Source: JAUPVO01 sp964420875 | GTDB taxonomy: Bacteria > Patescibacteriota > Minisyncoccia > Phycocordibacterales > UBA5272 | Length of the DNA stretch: 39,857 bases | NCBI GenBank assembly: GCA_964420875.1 | Contig: CAYQUK010000004.1 | Span: forward strand, 1 to 39,857 | Direction of reading: 5' to 3' | Part shown: one piece after another, positions 21,336 through 28,605 of the stretch | Numbering within the stretch: position 1 is the stretch's first letter | Layout of the letters: each line of letters begins with the position of its first letter | Position numbers and translations under genes: made by a program | Notes under the pieces: model-generated | The model's database searches: none | The model's input: the letters and a program-made list of their open reading frames with translations, nothing else | What the model was told of the DNA's origin: nothing

Positions 21336-22613
21336 ATGAAGAAAATCTCACTAGTTTTATTGTTGTCATTATTTTTGACAATGCCTCAATATGTATCAGC
21401 CCAAACTGTCTCGCGCGAGCAATTGCAAAAAGAGTTGGCTGAATTGGAAGCAGAAGTAAAAAAGCAACAGTCCCTATTGGATGGCAAGAAAACAGAAGGA
21501 GCCTCATTGTCCCGCGACATTTCAATACTGCAAACAAAAATAAAAAAGACTGAGACTGAAATAAAAGCTCGTGACAAGTCGATACAAAATATCAACTATA
21601 GCATCACAGATAAAAACAAGAGGATTAACACTCTCGATAAAAAGTTAGAAACAGAAGCTATATCAATGGAGGCTACATTTCGTAACTATCAATCAATGCA
21701 GGACTTTTCATTAACAGAAATAGCCCTCTCTGGCGAGAGTCTTTCAAAGGTGTTTGATAAAGCAAAGGGGTATTCGGATATAAAGGATGCCCTGTATTCA
21801 TCAATACAAAAAATAAAAGATACAAAGACAGACCTGGAAGAGGCGAAGAATGACCTGCTCGATACAAAGGCAGAAGAGCAAGCGTTAAAACAGCAACAAC
21901 TTCTCCAAAAGCAAGAAATAGTCGAAACTAAAAGTGAAAAGGATAATCTGTTAAAGAAAACTAAAGGTGAAGAAAAAATATATCAAAACCTGGTGGCTGA
22001 AAATCAGAAACGCATAGCTGCTATACGTTCAGCATTGTTCAATCTTAGTGGTTCAAAGAGTATCAATTTCGGTCAAGCCTATGACCTCGCATTACAGGTA
22101 CAAAAATTAACAGGAGTACGTGCGGCATTCCTTCTCGGTATCATACGTGTAGAAAGTAATCTCGGGCAAAATGTAGGAACAGGTAATTGGAAAACAGACA
22201 TGCATCCAACACGCGATCAGCCAATATTTGAAACAATGATGGCCGAGTTAGGTCTTGATCCGGATAAACAACCGGTATCTAAAAAGGCTTGGTATGGATA
22301 TGGTGGAGCTATGGGTCCTGCACAATTTATACCTTCTACATGGGTAAGTTATAAAGCTCGTATTAGCGCTGTCACGGGTAACAATCCTCCTAATCCTTGG
22401 AATAATTTAGATGCCTTTACCGCCTCAGGACTGTTACTTGCTGATAATGGTGCTACAAAAGGCACACGTACAGCAGAGCATAGAGCGGCTGTGTGTTACT
22501 TGGCAGGGTGTGGTAACGCCAGCAAGACCTCTTATCAATTTTACGGCAATGATGTGATGAAATACGCTGACGAATACGAAGAATCTATCAAGATCTTGCA
22601 AAATGGTAAATAA
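21336..22613 (+). CDS. Secreted coiled-coil murein hydrolase with lytic transglycosylase-like domain
   Basis: A 425-aa exported protein: signal peptide ('MKKISLVLLLSLFLTMPQYVSA'), a long charged coiled coil (about residues 25-235, heptad-rich K/E/Q), then a globular domain. The coiled coil resembles that of PcsB/EnvC-type division hydrolases, and the C-terminal domain has lytic-transglycosylase features: E273 in 'IIRVESNLGQ' as the likely catalytic Glu, and 'GYGGAMGPAQFIPSTW', the MltB/SLT-type 'G-A-M-G-P-A-Q-F-x-P-S-x-W' motif, followed by 'NNLDAFTASGLLLADNGA'. It probably cleaves glycan strands during growth or division. A catalytic domain of this type on a PcsB-like coiled coil differs from the CHAP or M23 domains usually seen. 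Confidence 0.85.
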   Translation: MKKISLVLLLSLFLTMPQYVSAQTVSREQLQKELAELEAEVKKQQSLLDGKKTEGASLSRDISILQTKIKKTETEIKARDKSIQNINYSITDKNKRINTLDKKLETEAISMEATFRNYQSMQDFSLTEIALSGESLSKVFDKAKGYSDIKDALYSSIQKIKDTKTDLEEAKNDLLDTKAEEQALKQQQLLQKQEIVETKSEKDNLLKKTKGEEKIYQNLVAENQKRIAAIRSALFNLSGSKSINFGQAYDLALQVQKLTGVRAAFLLGIIRVESNLGQNVGTGNWKTDMHPTRDQPIFETMMAELGLDPDKQPVSKKAWYGYGGAMGPAQFIPSTWVSYKARISAVTGNNPPNPWNNLDAFTASGLLLADNGATKGTRTAEHRAAVCYLAGCGNASKTSYQFYGNDVMKYADEYEESIKILQNGK

Positions 22614-22634
22614 TACTGTAATATAGGCACTACT

Positions 22635-22844
22635 ATGAAATCCGATATACATCCAAAATACCACGCTGATGCAGTAATGTCTTGCGTTTGTGGCTCAAAG
22701 TTCAGTATTGGCTCTACTCAAGAGAAAATTGAGGTGGAGATCTGTTCACAATGCCACCCTTTCTATACAGGACAAGAAAAAGTCATGGATACTACAGGAC
22801 GTGTTGATAGATTCAAGAAACGTCAAGAAAAAGCAGCTAAATAG
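22635..22844 (+). CDS. rpmE: 50S ribosomal protein L31 (zinc-binding form)
   Basis: A 69-aa protein starting 'MKSDIHPKYHADAVMSCVCG', with 'EICSQCHPFYTGQEKVMDTTGRVDRF', the invariant C-x-x-C-H-P-F-Y/F-T-G core of L31. Cysteines in CVCG and CSQC make this the zinc-coordinating C+ form. L31 bridges the subunits near the central protuberance. It lies 21 nt after the hydrolase gene and is followed by a hairpin terminator; a TAATAT box is visible 10 nt before the ATG, so it may also have its own promoter. Confidence 0.95.
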   Translation: MKSDIHPKYHADAVMSCVCGSKFSIGSTQEKIEVEICSQCHPFYTGQEKVMDTTGRVDRFKKRQEKAAK

Positions 22845-22850
22845 CTTTAT

Positions 22851-22880
22851 AACAAAAACTCGCAAATGCGAGTTTTTGTT
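22851..22880 (+). terminator. Rho-independent terminator after rpmE
   Basis: A perfect 14-bp inverted repeat AACAAAAACTCGCA/TGCGAGTTTTTGTT around an AA dinucleotide. Confidence 0.9.
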
Positions 22881-22893
22881 ATATTTGTTATAG

Positions 22894-22899
22894 TATAAG
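22894..22899 (+). promoter_or_regulatory. Candidate -10 box of prfA
   Basis: TATAAG ends 6 nt before the ATG at 22906, the same spacing as other leaderless genes. An alternative box, TGT-TATAGT at 22886-22894, would give a leader of about 5 nt. Confidence 0.45.
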
Positions 22900-22905
22900 A
22901 AATAT

Positions 22906-23874
22906 ATGAATCTAGAAGATTTTAAAAATAATGTAAAGACAAAATACTTGGCAGACAATTATGAGAAAGCTCTTAATGATTTGAACGATGCTCGTGAGAT
23001 GATGACAGACCCAGAAATGATGGAGCTAGCTCGCGAAGATGTTGAAAGGTTGGAAAGAGAGACAAAAAAGATGTATGACGAGATGAGTGAAATAGTAGAA
23101 AAAGACAAGGAGGAGGAGTCAAAACCAAAAGCGTTAATATTGGAAATCCAAGCTGGAGCCGGGGGTGATGAATCATCACTATTTGCGGCAGAGTTGGCGG
23201 GCGCGTATCAGACATATGCCGAGCTGCATCATATAGCATGGCAAAAGATAGACGATAGTCAGTCAGATGTTGGTGGGTACAAATATGTGTCGTTTGAACT
23301 CCGTGGTAAAAATGCGTACGATACTTTTAAATTTGAATCAGGAGTACATCGTGTACAGCGTATACCTGACACAGAGAAAAATGGCCGCGTTCACACTTCT
23401 ACAATATCTGTTTCAGTAATGCCAATACGTCAGGCTGTGCGAGTAAATATACCTGAGAGTGATATAGAAATGGAAACTTCTCGTTCTGGCGGAGCCGGAG
23501 GGCAAAATGTAAATAAGGTGGAGACGGCAGTGAGACTAATACACAAACCAACAGGTATTGCTGTGCGTTGTACTATTGAGAGGTCACAGCTAAAAAATAG
23601 AGAGAGAGCTATGGAGATGTTACAGGCCAAGCTTGACCAGATGGCTCAAGAGAATGATGACGTTAAAAATCGTGATGCTAAATTGGCACAAGTTGGTACT
23701 GGTGATCGTAGTGAAAAGATAAGAACTTATAATTTTCCTCAAGACCGAGTGACCGATCACCGTATCAAGCAGTCATGGCACGGGCTACCTAAAATAATGG
23801 AGGGGAATCTTGATCCTATATTCGACGCTCTAAATAACTTTACTGGAGAATTTGGTTCTGATGACGAGGAGTAG
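22906..23874 (+). CDS. prfA: Peptide chain release factor 1
   Basis: RF1 terminates translation at UAA and UAG. The 322-aa protein lacks part of the N-terminal domain of the 360-aa E. coli protein but keeps all functional motifs: 'IQAGAGGDESSLFA' (family core), the codon-reading P-x-T tripeptide (P154-D-T156 in 'VQRIPDTE'), the peptidyl-hydrolysis GGQ at 198-200 in 'SGGAGGQNVNK', and 'RTYNFPQDRVTDHRI'. PxT rather than SPF identifies RF1, not RF2. No Shine-Dalgarno sequence before the ATG. Monocistronic between the L31 terminator and the rpsB promoter. Confidence 0.96.
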   Translation: MNLEDFKNNVKTKYLADNYEKALNDLNDAREMMTDPEMMELAREDVERLERETKKMYDEMSEIVEKDKEEESKPKALILEIQAGAGGDESSLFAAELAGAYQTYAELHHIAWQKIDDSQSDVGGYKYVSFELRGKNAYDTFKFESGVHRVQRIPDTEKNGRVHTSTISVSVMPIRQAVRVNIPESDIEMETSRSGGAGGQNVNKVETAVRLIHKPTGIAVRCTIERSQLKNRERAMEMLQAKLDQMAQENDDVKNRDAKLAQVGTGDRSEKIRTYNFPQDRVTDHRIKQSWHGLPKIMEGNLDPIFDALNNFTGEFGSDDEE

Positions 23875-23880
23875 TCTAGA

Positions 23881-23909
23881 TTGCAAAATCTCCAATAATC
23901 TGTTATTAT
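23881..23909 (+). promoter_or_regulatory. rpsB-tsf promoter, leaderless
   Basis: TTGCAA (23881-23886), a 17-nt spacer and TATTAT (23904-23909, preceded by TGT). The box ends 7 nt before the rpsB ATG, so no leader and no autoregulatory S2-binding site of the enterobacterial kind can exist. Confidence 0.75.
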
Positions 23910-23916
23910 TGCACCC

Positions 23917-24585
23917 ATGTCTATATTTAGTATCGATAACCTAATGAAGGTCGGAGCGCACTATGGCTATACACGCACACGTCGCCATCCATCTACAAAA
24001 GCTTACATTGCAACATCTGCAAATGGTGTTGATTTTATTGACCTTGAGAAAACTAACGCTGATTTTGAAAAAGCTGTAGCATTCCTCAAATCTGTCCTCG
24101 CGACAAACAAACAAATCCTTTTCGTTGGTACAAAGCCAGAGATCAGACAAATTGTTAAGGAGGTTGCGCTATCGATGAATCAGCCATATGTTGCTGATCG
24201 TTATATCGGTGGAGCTGTTACAAATTTCCCTGAGATAAAGAAAAGAATTGAAAAGCTGCACGACCTATTGTCAAAGAAAGAAAAAGGAGAGCTGTCTATG
24301 TACACTAAAAAAGAGCAAGGTCTTATCCAAAAAGACATTGAGAGACTAGATAGAAATTTTGGTGGTATGACAACTGTATCTACACTTCCTGGAGCTATCG
24401 TTATTGTGGACGCTCGTAAAGAAGAGATGTGTGTAGCCGAGGCTAAACGCATGCGTATACCAGTAGTTGCATTTGCAAACACTGACTGTGATATCAATGA
24501 CATCGAGTACCCAATAGTTTGTAATGATGGTGCTGCAGGGTCAGTGCGTGTAATGTTGGAGGAGCTCAAAAAGCAATTAGCATAA
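23917..24585 (+). CDS. rpsB: 30S ribosomal protein S2
   Basis: S2 binds the back of the small subunit near the bS1-binding site. The 222-aa protein has the S2 signatures 'LMKVGAHYGYTRTRRHPSTKAYI' (GAHxG-x-x-x-x-x-x-P), 'ILFVGTK', 'YIGGAVTNF' (usual RWLGGTLTN is changed to RYIGGAVTN), 'PGAIVIVDARKEE' and 'RIPVVAFANTDCD'. It lacks part of the C-terminal tail found in longer homologues. It starts the rpsB-tsf operon, the standard bacterial arrangement, with tsf 8 nt downstream. Identification is secure. Confidence 0.96.
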   Translation: MSIFSIDNLMKVGAHYGYTRTRRHPSTKAYIATSANGVDFIDLEKTNADFEKAVAFLKSVLATNKQILFVGTKPEIRQIVKEVALSMNQPYVADRYIGGAVTNFPEIKKRIEKLHDLLSKKEKGELSMYTKKEQGLIQKDIERLDRNFGGMTTVSTLPGAIVIVDARKEEMCVAEAKRMRIPVVAFANTDCDINDIEYPIVCNDGAAGSVRVMLEELKKQLA

Positions 24586-24593
24586 TAAAAACT

Positions 24594-25034
24594 ATGGATA
24601 CTATCAAACAACTTCGTGAGGAGACAGGTCTCTCATTTGCTCAGATCAAAAAAGCACTAGATGAGGCTAATGGTGATGCTGATAAGGCGCGTGAGGTGCT
24701 CCGTAGTTATTCTGCTGCTCAAGCTGAGAAAAAGGCTGACCGCGAGATAACAGCCGGGACTGTAGCTAGTTATGTTCACTCTACAGGCACTATGGGGTCT
24801 ATGATAGTTTTGGGTTGTGAGACTGATTTCGTTGCTAATAACCCAGAGTTCCGTGCCATGGCTGCTGATATTGCTATGCATGTATGTGCTATGAATCCTG
24901 CAGATGAGGCGGAGCTTATGGCTCAACCATTTGTTAAGAATGGCGACATCACACTCGAGGGGTATATACAATCAGGAGTTCAAAAGTTTGGCGAAAACGT
25001 TAAGTTAAAATCATTCTCACGCTATACTGTCTAA
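24594..25034 (+). CDS. tsf: Elongation factor Ts (short form)
   Basis: EF-Ts reloads EF-Tu with GTP. The 146-aa protein has the N-terminal UBA-like domain ('LREETGLSFAQIKKALDEANGDADKAREVLR') with T-G-x-x-x-x-x-x-K-x-A-L, the 'ITAGTVASYVH' strand, and the core 'LGCETDFVANNPEFRAMAADIAMHVCAMNP' with TDFVA-x-x-x-x-F, which contacts EF-Tu's magnesium-binding region. It is about half the length of the E. coli protein (283 aa), keeping a single core subdomain and lacking the coiled-coil insert. It follows rpsB by 8 nt. No sign of frameshift; the shortness appears genuine. Confidence 0.93.
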   Translation: MDTIKQLREETGLSFAQIKKALDEANGDADKAREVLRSYSAAQAEKKADREITAGTVASYVHSTGTMGSMIVLGCETDFVANNPEFRAMAADIAMHVCAMNPADEAELMAQPFVKNGDITLEGYIQSGVQKFGENVKLKSFSRYTV

Positions 25035-25049
25035 GTATAAGTGAGCATT

Positions 25050-25460
25050 ATGACATCTTTAATTTTTATAATATTTTTCCTACTCATAGCAATTATATTT
25101 GCTGGTGTAGCTGTATCTATTTTTTATAAAAATTATAAAAATATTTTGGTGGGAGAAGTTGAGATGGTAGATGATTATAATGCTGTGTCAGTGTTTGCTG
25201 ACACGATGGACTCGGTTATTAAGTTTTCAATTAGAAAAGTTGTGCGTGGTTATCGATTTTCTTTGCATTATTTTGTATTGTTAATTTTAAAAGCCTTGGA
25301 CATATTGCAATTGTTGATAGAGAAACGTTATCAGGCATTGCGTGCATTTTTTGTATCCAGATCAGTAGAGAACAAGGCTTTTGTTGTACATTTTTGGGGT
25401 CATCTCAAGCATTATAAACGCGAGATGGATAAGGAGGAGGAAGACGTGGAAAAAAAATAG
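25050..25460 (+). CDS. Membrane-anchored protein with basic tail, unknown function
   Basis: A 136-aa protein with one strong N-terminal membrane segment ('LIFIIFFLLIAIIFAGVAVSIF', beginning near residue 3 and more than 20 residues long) and a second moderately hydrophobic stretch ('YFVLLILKALDILQLLI'), ending in a charged tail 'KREMDKEEEDVEKK'. I do not recognise the family. A GTG at 25041 is in frame; the ATG at 25050 is preferred. It sits 15 nt after tsf and 24 nt before tRNA-Thr, probably read with rpsB-tsf. Confidence 0.65.
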   Translation: MTSLIFIIFFLLIAIIFAGVAVSIFYKNYKNILVGEVEMVDDYNAVSVFADTMDSVIKFSIRKVVRGYRFSLHYFVLLILKALDILQLLIEKRYQALRAFFVSRSVENKAFVVHFWGHLKHYKREMDKEEEDVEKK

Positions 25461-25484
25461 ATAATATGTTAAGATAATACCTAC

Positions 25485-25560
25485 GCCGGCATAGCTCAGT
25501 TGGTAGAGCAACGGTTTTGTAAACCGTAGGTCGTCAGTTCAAACCTGACTGCCGGCTCCA
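25485..25560 (+). tRNA. tRNA-Thr (anticodon UGU)
   Basis: Cloverleaf: acceptor GCCGGCA/TGCCGGC, D stem GCTC/GAGC, anticodon stem ACGGT/ACCGT with loop TTTGTAA (anticodon TGT), T arm GTCAG-TTCAAAC-CTGAC, discriminator T at 25557, and CCA encoded at 25558-25560. A TGT-TAAGAT extended -10 element lies just upstream. Unlike tRNA-Ile in this window, its CCA end is genomically encoded. Confidence 0.95.
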
Positions 25561-25568
25561 AATTATAT

Positions 25569-26267
25569 ATGAAAATAGACTATTCGCGATACCTGATATC
25601 TCTAGTGATAACTATCGCGATATTTTCTACTGCTTTTTATGTGTCATATTTTTTCTCACAAAAGAGAGTTGATAATGTAAAGTCCATACAAGATAGTATT
25701 GCTATTGATGTTATGAGTACGGAGACAGAGTTTCTTTTGAAAGAGGTGTCATGTAGTAATGAGGGAGCGAGTGGAGTGGTAAAGAAACTCAATGAACTAG
25801 CTGACAAGCTAACATATACTGAGAGTAAGTTGGGTGGTGATGACGAGCAGGTTGTCTATCTAAAAAAATATTATTCATTGCTACAGATCAAGGACTATAT
25901 ACTTGGCAAGCAGACAGCTGACAGTTGTGGTGAGGCAAAGCGTCCAATATATATGATGTATATGTACAGCAATCAGCGTGACATGTGTGAGGATTGCCAA
26001 AAGCAAGCAGCGGTATTGGCGGGTCTCCGTGATATATATCCAGAGCTACGTGTCTATACATTTGATTATGATTTAGACTTGGCACCACTTGATACTATAA
26101 AAAAGATTTATAAGACTCGTGCTGAGTTCCCAATTTTAATTGTCGAAGACAAGGCTTATTACGGATTAAAAAGTTTGGAGGAATTAAAGACACTTTTACC
26201 AGACACTTTAAAAGAGGCTACCACTACTGTCAGTACAGCAAACAAATCAACAACTACTAAAAAGTAG
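25569..26267 (+). CDS. Membrane-anchored thioredoxin-like protein
   Basis: A 232-aa protein: an N-terminal membrane helix (about residues 10-28), a probable helical linker with 'KKLNELADKLTYTESKL', and a thioredoxin-like C-terminal domain. That domain has 'YMYSNQRDMCEDCQKQ' with a C-x-x-C pair (CEDC) after a beta strand, a central 'LRVYTFDYDLD' strand and 'EFPILIVEDKAYYGLKSLEEL' with the cis-Pro equivalent. The low-complexity tail ends 'KSTTTKK'. Possibly a thiol-disulfide exchange protein facing outward, or a sensor; the substrate is unknown. It lies 8 nt after tRNA-Thr and 9 nt before the glycosyltransferase, suggesting one operon. Confidence 0.65.
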   Translation: MKIDYSRYLISLVITIAIFSTAFYVSYFFSQKRVDNVKSIQDSIAIDVMSTETEFLLKEVSCSNEGASGVVKKLNELADKLTYTESKLGGDDEQVVYLKKYYSLLQIKDYILGKQTADSCGEAKRPIYMMYMYSNQRDMCEDCQKQAAVLAGLRDIYPELRVYTFDYDLDLAPLDTIKKIYKTRAEFPILIVEDKAYYGLKSLEELKTLLPDTLKEATTTVSTANKSTTTKK

Positions 26268-26276
26268 TATATTTTT

Positions 26277-27542
26277 ATGCTTGAGACATTAGATGCCATA
26301 GCTCAATTTCTACTATATCCATTTATATTTTTGACAATATATTTTCAAGTATTTATGTTGTATAACTTTCTTTCTAACAAAAATAAAATGGATAGAGAGG
26401 AGTCAGTTAGTTTGGACTATTTCCCATCTGTTACATTTTTACTACCAGGATGGAATGAAGGCAAAAATATCCGTACAACCATAGAGTCAATACAAAAACT
26501 TAATTACCCAAAAGATAAAATAAAAATATTTTATCTTGATAACAACAGTACAGACAATACAAAAGATATAGTGAGTGAGTTTGTGTCTGGAGATGACAGA
26601 ATAAAATATTTCCTAGAGACAAAACAAGGCAAACATCATGCCCTCAATGCCGGTCTCGAGTATGTTGATACAGATTTGGTCGCCTGTCTCGACGTCGACT
26701 CTACATTAGATACTAACGCTATGGTCATAGCTGCTCAATATTTTAAAGACAGCCAGATAAAGGCTCTGGCTAGTTGTATGCAGCTTCGTGATATAAAGAC
26801 ATTGTGGCAGAGGTCTCAAGCTGTGGAGTATATGTTGTCGGTTTTTTGGAGAAAGTCATACAGCTCGATAGATGCGATACAAGTTATGCCTGGGCCATTT
26901 TCAGTATTCAGATCATCAGTATTTGTAGAACTAGGCAATTATCACGGGGCACATAACGCTGAAGACTTTGAGATGACACTCAGGCTGCATAAAAATGGAT
27001 ATAAAATTGCCAATGCACACAAGGCCTATGTCTACACAGTTGGGCCTGCGACACTGCGCGGATTGATACGTCAGCGTGTACGCTGGATCAGGGGATTCCT
27101 TGAGAATGCTTGGGACTATCGTGATATGTTTTTCAAGAAAAAGTACGGACATTTTGGACTGTTCACTTTACCTGTTGCTACTATTTTTGTATTTTATGTT
27201 TTGTATGCGATTAGCTATACGGTTATAAAGTTCATTATTAATACTTATAACAATCTGGAAAATTATCTCGCCTTGGGTATACATATTCCAAATTTTAAAT
27301 TTGATATTTTCTATGTCACTACAGATGTGTTTGCTTTCCAGTCTATATTCCTTCTTACTGTTCTAGCTTTTGTTCTGATGGTTTCGCGTACTATTACTAA
27401 TGATAAACAGCCTCTATTTAAAAATTTCCCAGTTTATTTTTTACTTTACCCATTTGTGGCGCCTATATTTATTTTCATAGCAGTGTATAAATTTATATTT
27501 AAATCAGAAAATAAATGGGTTTTGCAGGATAACAAAATATAA
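26277..27542 (+). CDS. Family 2 glycosyltransferase, processive membrane type
   Basis: A 421-aa GT2 enzyme with an N-terminal helix, cytoplasmic GT-A domain and four C-terminal membrane segments, the layout of polysaccharide synthases (poly-N-acetylglucosamine, hyaluronan or cellulose type). Motifs: 'VTFLLPGWNEGKNI' start, 'YLDNNSTDNT', 'KQGKHHALNAGLE', D139-V-D141 (metal/nucleotide-binding D-x-D), E229-D230 in 'NAEDFEMTLRL' (catalytic base region), and Q266-R-V-R-W270, the Q-x-x-R-W product-binding motif. It likely makes an exopolysaccharide or extends a lipid-linked glycan; the donor sugar cannot be told. Downstream hairpin terminator. Confidence 0.88.
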   Translation: MLETLDAIAQFLLYPFIFLTIYFQVFMLYNFLSNKNKMDREESVSLDYFPSVTFLLPGWNEGKNIRTTIESIQKLNYPKDKIKIFYLDNNSTDNTKDIVSEFVSGDDRIKYFLETKQGKHHALNAGLEYVDTDLVACLDVDSTLDTNAMVIAAQYFKDSQIKALASCMQLRDIKTLWQRSQAVEYMLSVFWRKSYSSIDAIQVMPGPFSVFRSSVFVELGNYHGAHNAEDFEMTLRLHKNGYKIANAHKAYVYTVGPATLRGLIRQRVRWIRGFLENAWDYRDMFFKKKYGHFGLFTLPVATIFVFYVLYAISYTVIKFIINTYNNLENYLALGIHIPNFKFDIFYVTTDVFAFQSIFLLTVLAFVLMVSRTITNDKQPLFKNFPVYFLLYPFVAPIFIFIAVYKFIFKSENKWVLQDNKI

Positions 27543-27567
27543 AAATGCACCACGGAGGTGCATTTTT
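27541..27567. terminator. Bidirectional rho-independent terminator
   Basis: AAAAATGCACC/GGTGCATTTTT with a 5-nt loop. It overlaps the last bases of the GT2 gene and also serves the minus-strand 56-aa gene. A second small hairpin, ATCCTCT-TAATT-AGAGGAT, at 27571-27589 lies between. Confidence 0.85.
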
Positions 27568-27588
27568 CGAATCCTCTTAATTAGAGGA

Positions 27589-27759
27589 TCACTTGCCGTC
27601 ATCTGGCATATCTACCAGTGGGTGTCCGTCCATCTTTATCGTTACGGAATCTGGTTTCGGCGCTACTAGGTGGAAGAGCTCCGAGAGTTCCTTACCGCTT
27701 GACTCTAGGCATCGACACAGTGCCTCTTTAACTTCTTTTCCGCATCGAATGCATGGCAT
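27589..27759 (-). CDS. 56-aa protein with CxxC / CxC motif, unknown function
   Basis: A short gene found on the minus strand in an apparently empty 300-bp gap. The product starts 'MPCIRCGKEVKEALCRCLES', with C-I-R-C and C-R-C, a typical zinc-binding spacing, followed by 'ELSELFHLVAPKPDSVTIKM' and the end 'MPDDGK'. Support: a GGAG sequence 8 nt before the ATG (27757-27759), stop TGA next to a hairpin, and clean codon choice over the entire length. A longer plus-strand frame covers the same DNA but is out of keeping with it. No known family; possibly a small zinc-ribbon regulator, which is inference. Confidence 0.65.
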   Translation of the reverse strand: MPCIRCGKEVKEALCRCLESSGKELSELFHLVAPKPDSVTIKMDGHPLVDMPDDGK

Positions 27760-27823
27760 GTTTGGCTCCGGTTTGGTTGGTACTGGGTGTCATTCTAATA
27801 CAATTTTTCTAAAACACAAAATG

Positions 27824-27832
27824 TGATAAAAT
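27824..27832 (+). promoter_or_regulatory. pheS-pheT-murC-murD promoter, leaderless
   Basis: TGA-TAAAAT, an extended -10 box ending 6 nt before the ATG at 27839. No convincing -35 box is seen. Confidence 0.6.
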
Positions 27833-27838
27833 ATAGTG

Positions 27839-28600
27839 ATGAATGGCCATGCTCATCCGATTACGTTGTCTATAGACACAATATCTCGTATTTTTAACAA
27901 GATGGGATTTGATGTTGTTGACGGGCCTGAGCTTGAGGATGAGTGGCATAATTTTGATGCGCTCAATGTTCCTGGTGACCATCCAGCTCGCGATATGCAG
28001 GACACTTTTTGGATAAAAGATAAAACAGGTAGTAACAAGCATGGAGAAAAGGTCGGCTATGTTTTGCGTACTCATACCAGCAACATGCAAATCAGGACAA
28101 TGGAGAAATATGTAAAAGACGGTCTACCTATGCCTATTGCTATCGTTTGTCCTGGTAAAGTGTTCCGCAATGAGGCCACTGATGCTACACATGAGGCCCA
28201 GTTTCACCAAGTGGAGATGTTGTATGTTTCGACTGACGCATCGCTCGCAATGATGATAGGGGTGATAGAGAAATTCTTCTCAGAGTTTTTTGGTACCGAC
28301 CTTACCATTAGACTTCGCTCGTCATATTTCCCATTTGTAGAACCAGGTAATGAGGTGGATATGCAATGTTTCAAATGCAAAGGTGATGGATGCAATATTT
28401 GTAAAGGTACTGGCTGGATAGAGATTGGTGGGGCAGGTATGGTGCATCCAAAGGTTTTGGAGCACTCAGGGCTCGACCCGAAAGTCTATCGTGGATTCGC
28501 ATTCGGCTGCGGTATAGACCGTATGGCCATGCTCAAGTGGGGACTAGACGATGTGCGTCTACTTTATAACGGCGACCTGCGAGTTGTTAATCAATTTTAA
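27839..28600 (+). CDS. pheS: Phenylalanyl-tRNA synthetase alpha subunit (short)
   Basis: PheS is the catalytic subunit of PheRS, charging tRNA-Phe. The 253-aa protein begins directly with 'HPITLSIDTI', the start of the catalytic core, and therefore lacks the N-terminal coiled coil (about 85 residues in most bacterial PheS) that contacts tRNA. Class II motifs are complete: motif 2 'GKVFRNEATDATHEAQFHQVE' (F-R-N-E-x-x-D-x-x-H-x-x-x-F-H-Q), 'SSYFPFVEPGNEVDM', a Cys-rich insert 'CFKCKGDGCNICKGTGW', and motif 3 'RGFAFGCGIDRMAML'. The start is the ATG at 27839; the GTG one codon upstream precedes the predicted transcription start. Operon with pheT 5 nt downstream. Confidence 0.95.
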   Translation: MNGHAHPITLSIDTISRIFNKMGFDVVDGPELEDEWHNFDALNVPGDHPARDMQDTFWIKDKTGSNKHGEKVGYVLRTHTSNMQIRTMEKYVKDGLPMPIAIVCPGKVFRNEATDATHEAQFHQVEMLYVSTDASLAMMIGVIEKFFSEFFGTDLTIRLRSSYFPFVEPGNEVDMQCFKCKGDGCNICKGTGWIEIGGAGMVHPKVLEHSGLDPKVYRGFAFGCGIDRMAMLKWGLDDVRLLYNGDLRVVNQF

Positions 28601-28605
28601 TTTTT

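Noticed and set aside
27593..27826. A 77-codon plus-strand frame in the GT2-pheS gap
   Set aside because: No RBS, no recognisable pattern and Ser/His-rich composition typical of an antisense shadow; the minus-strand 56-aa gene with SD and C-x-x-C motif explains the DNA better.
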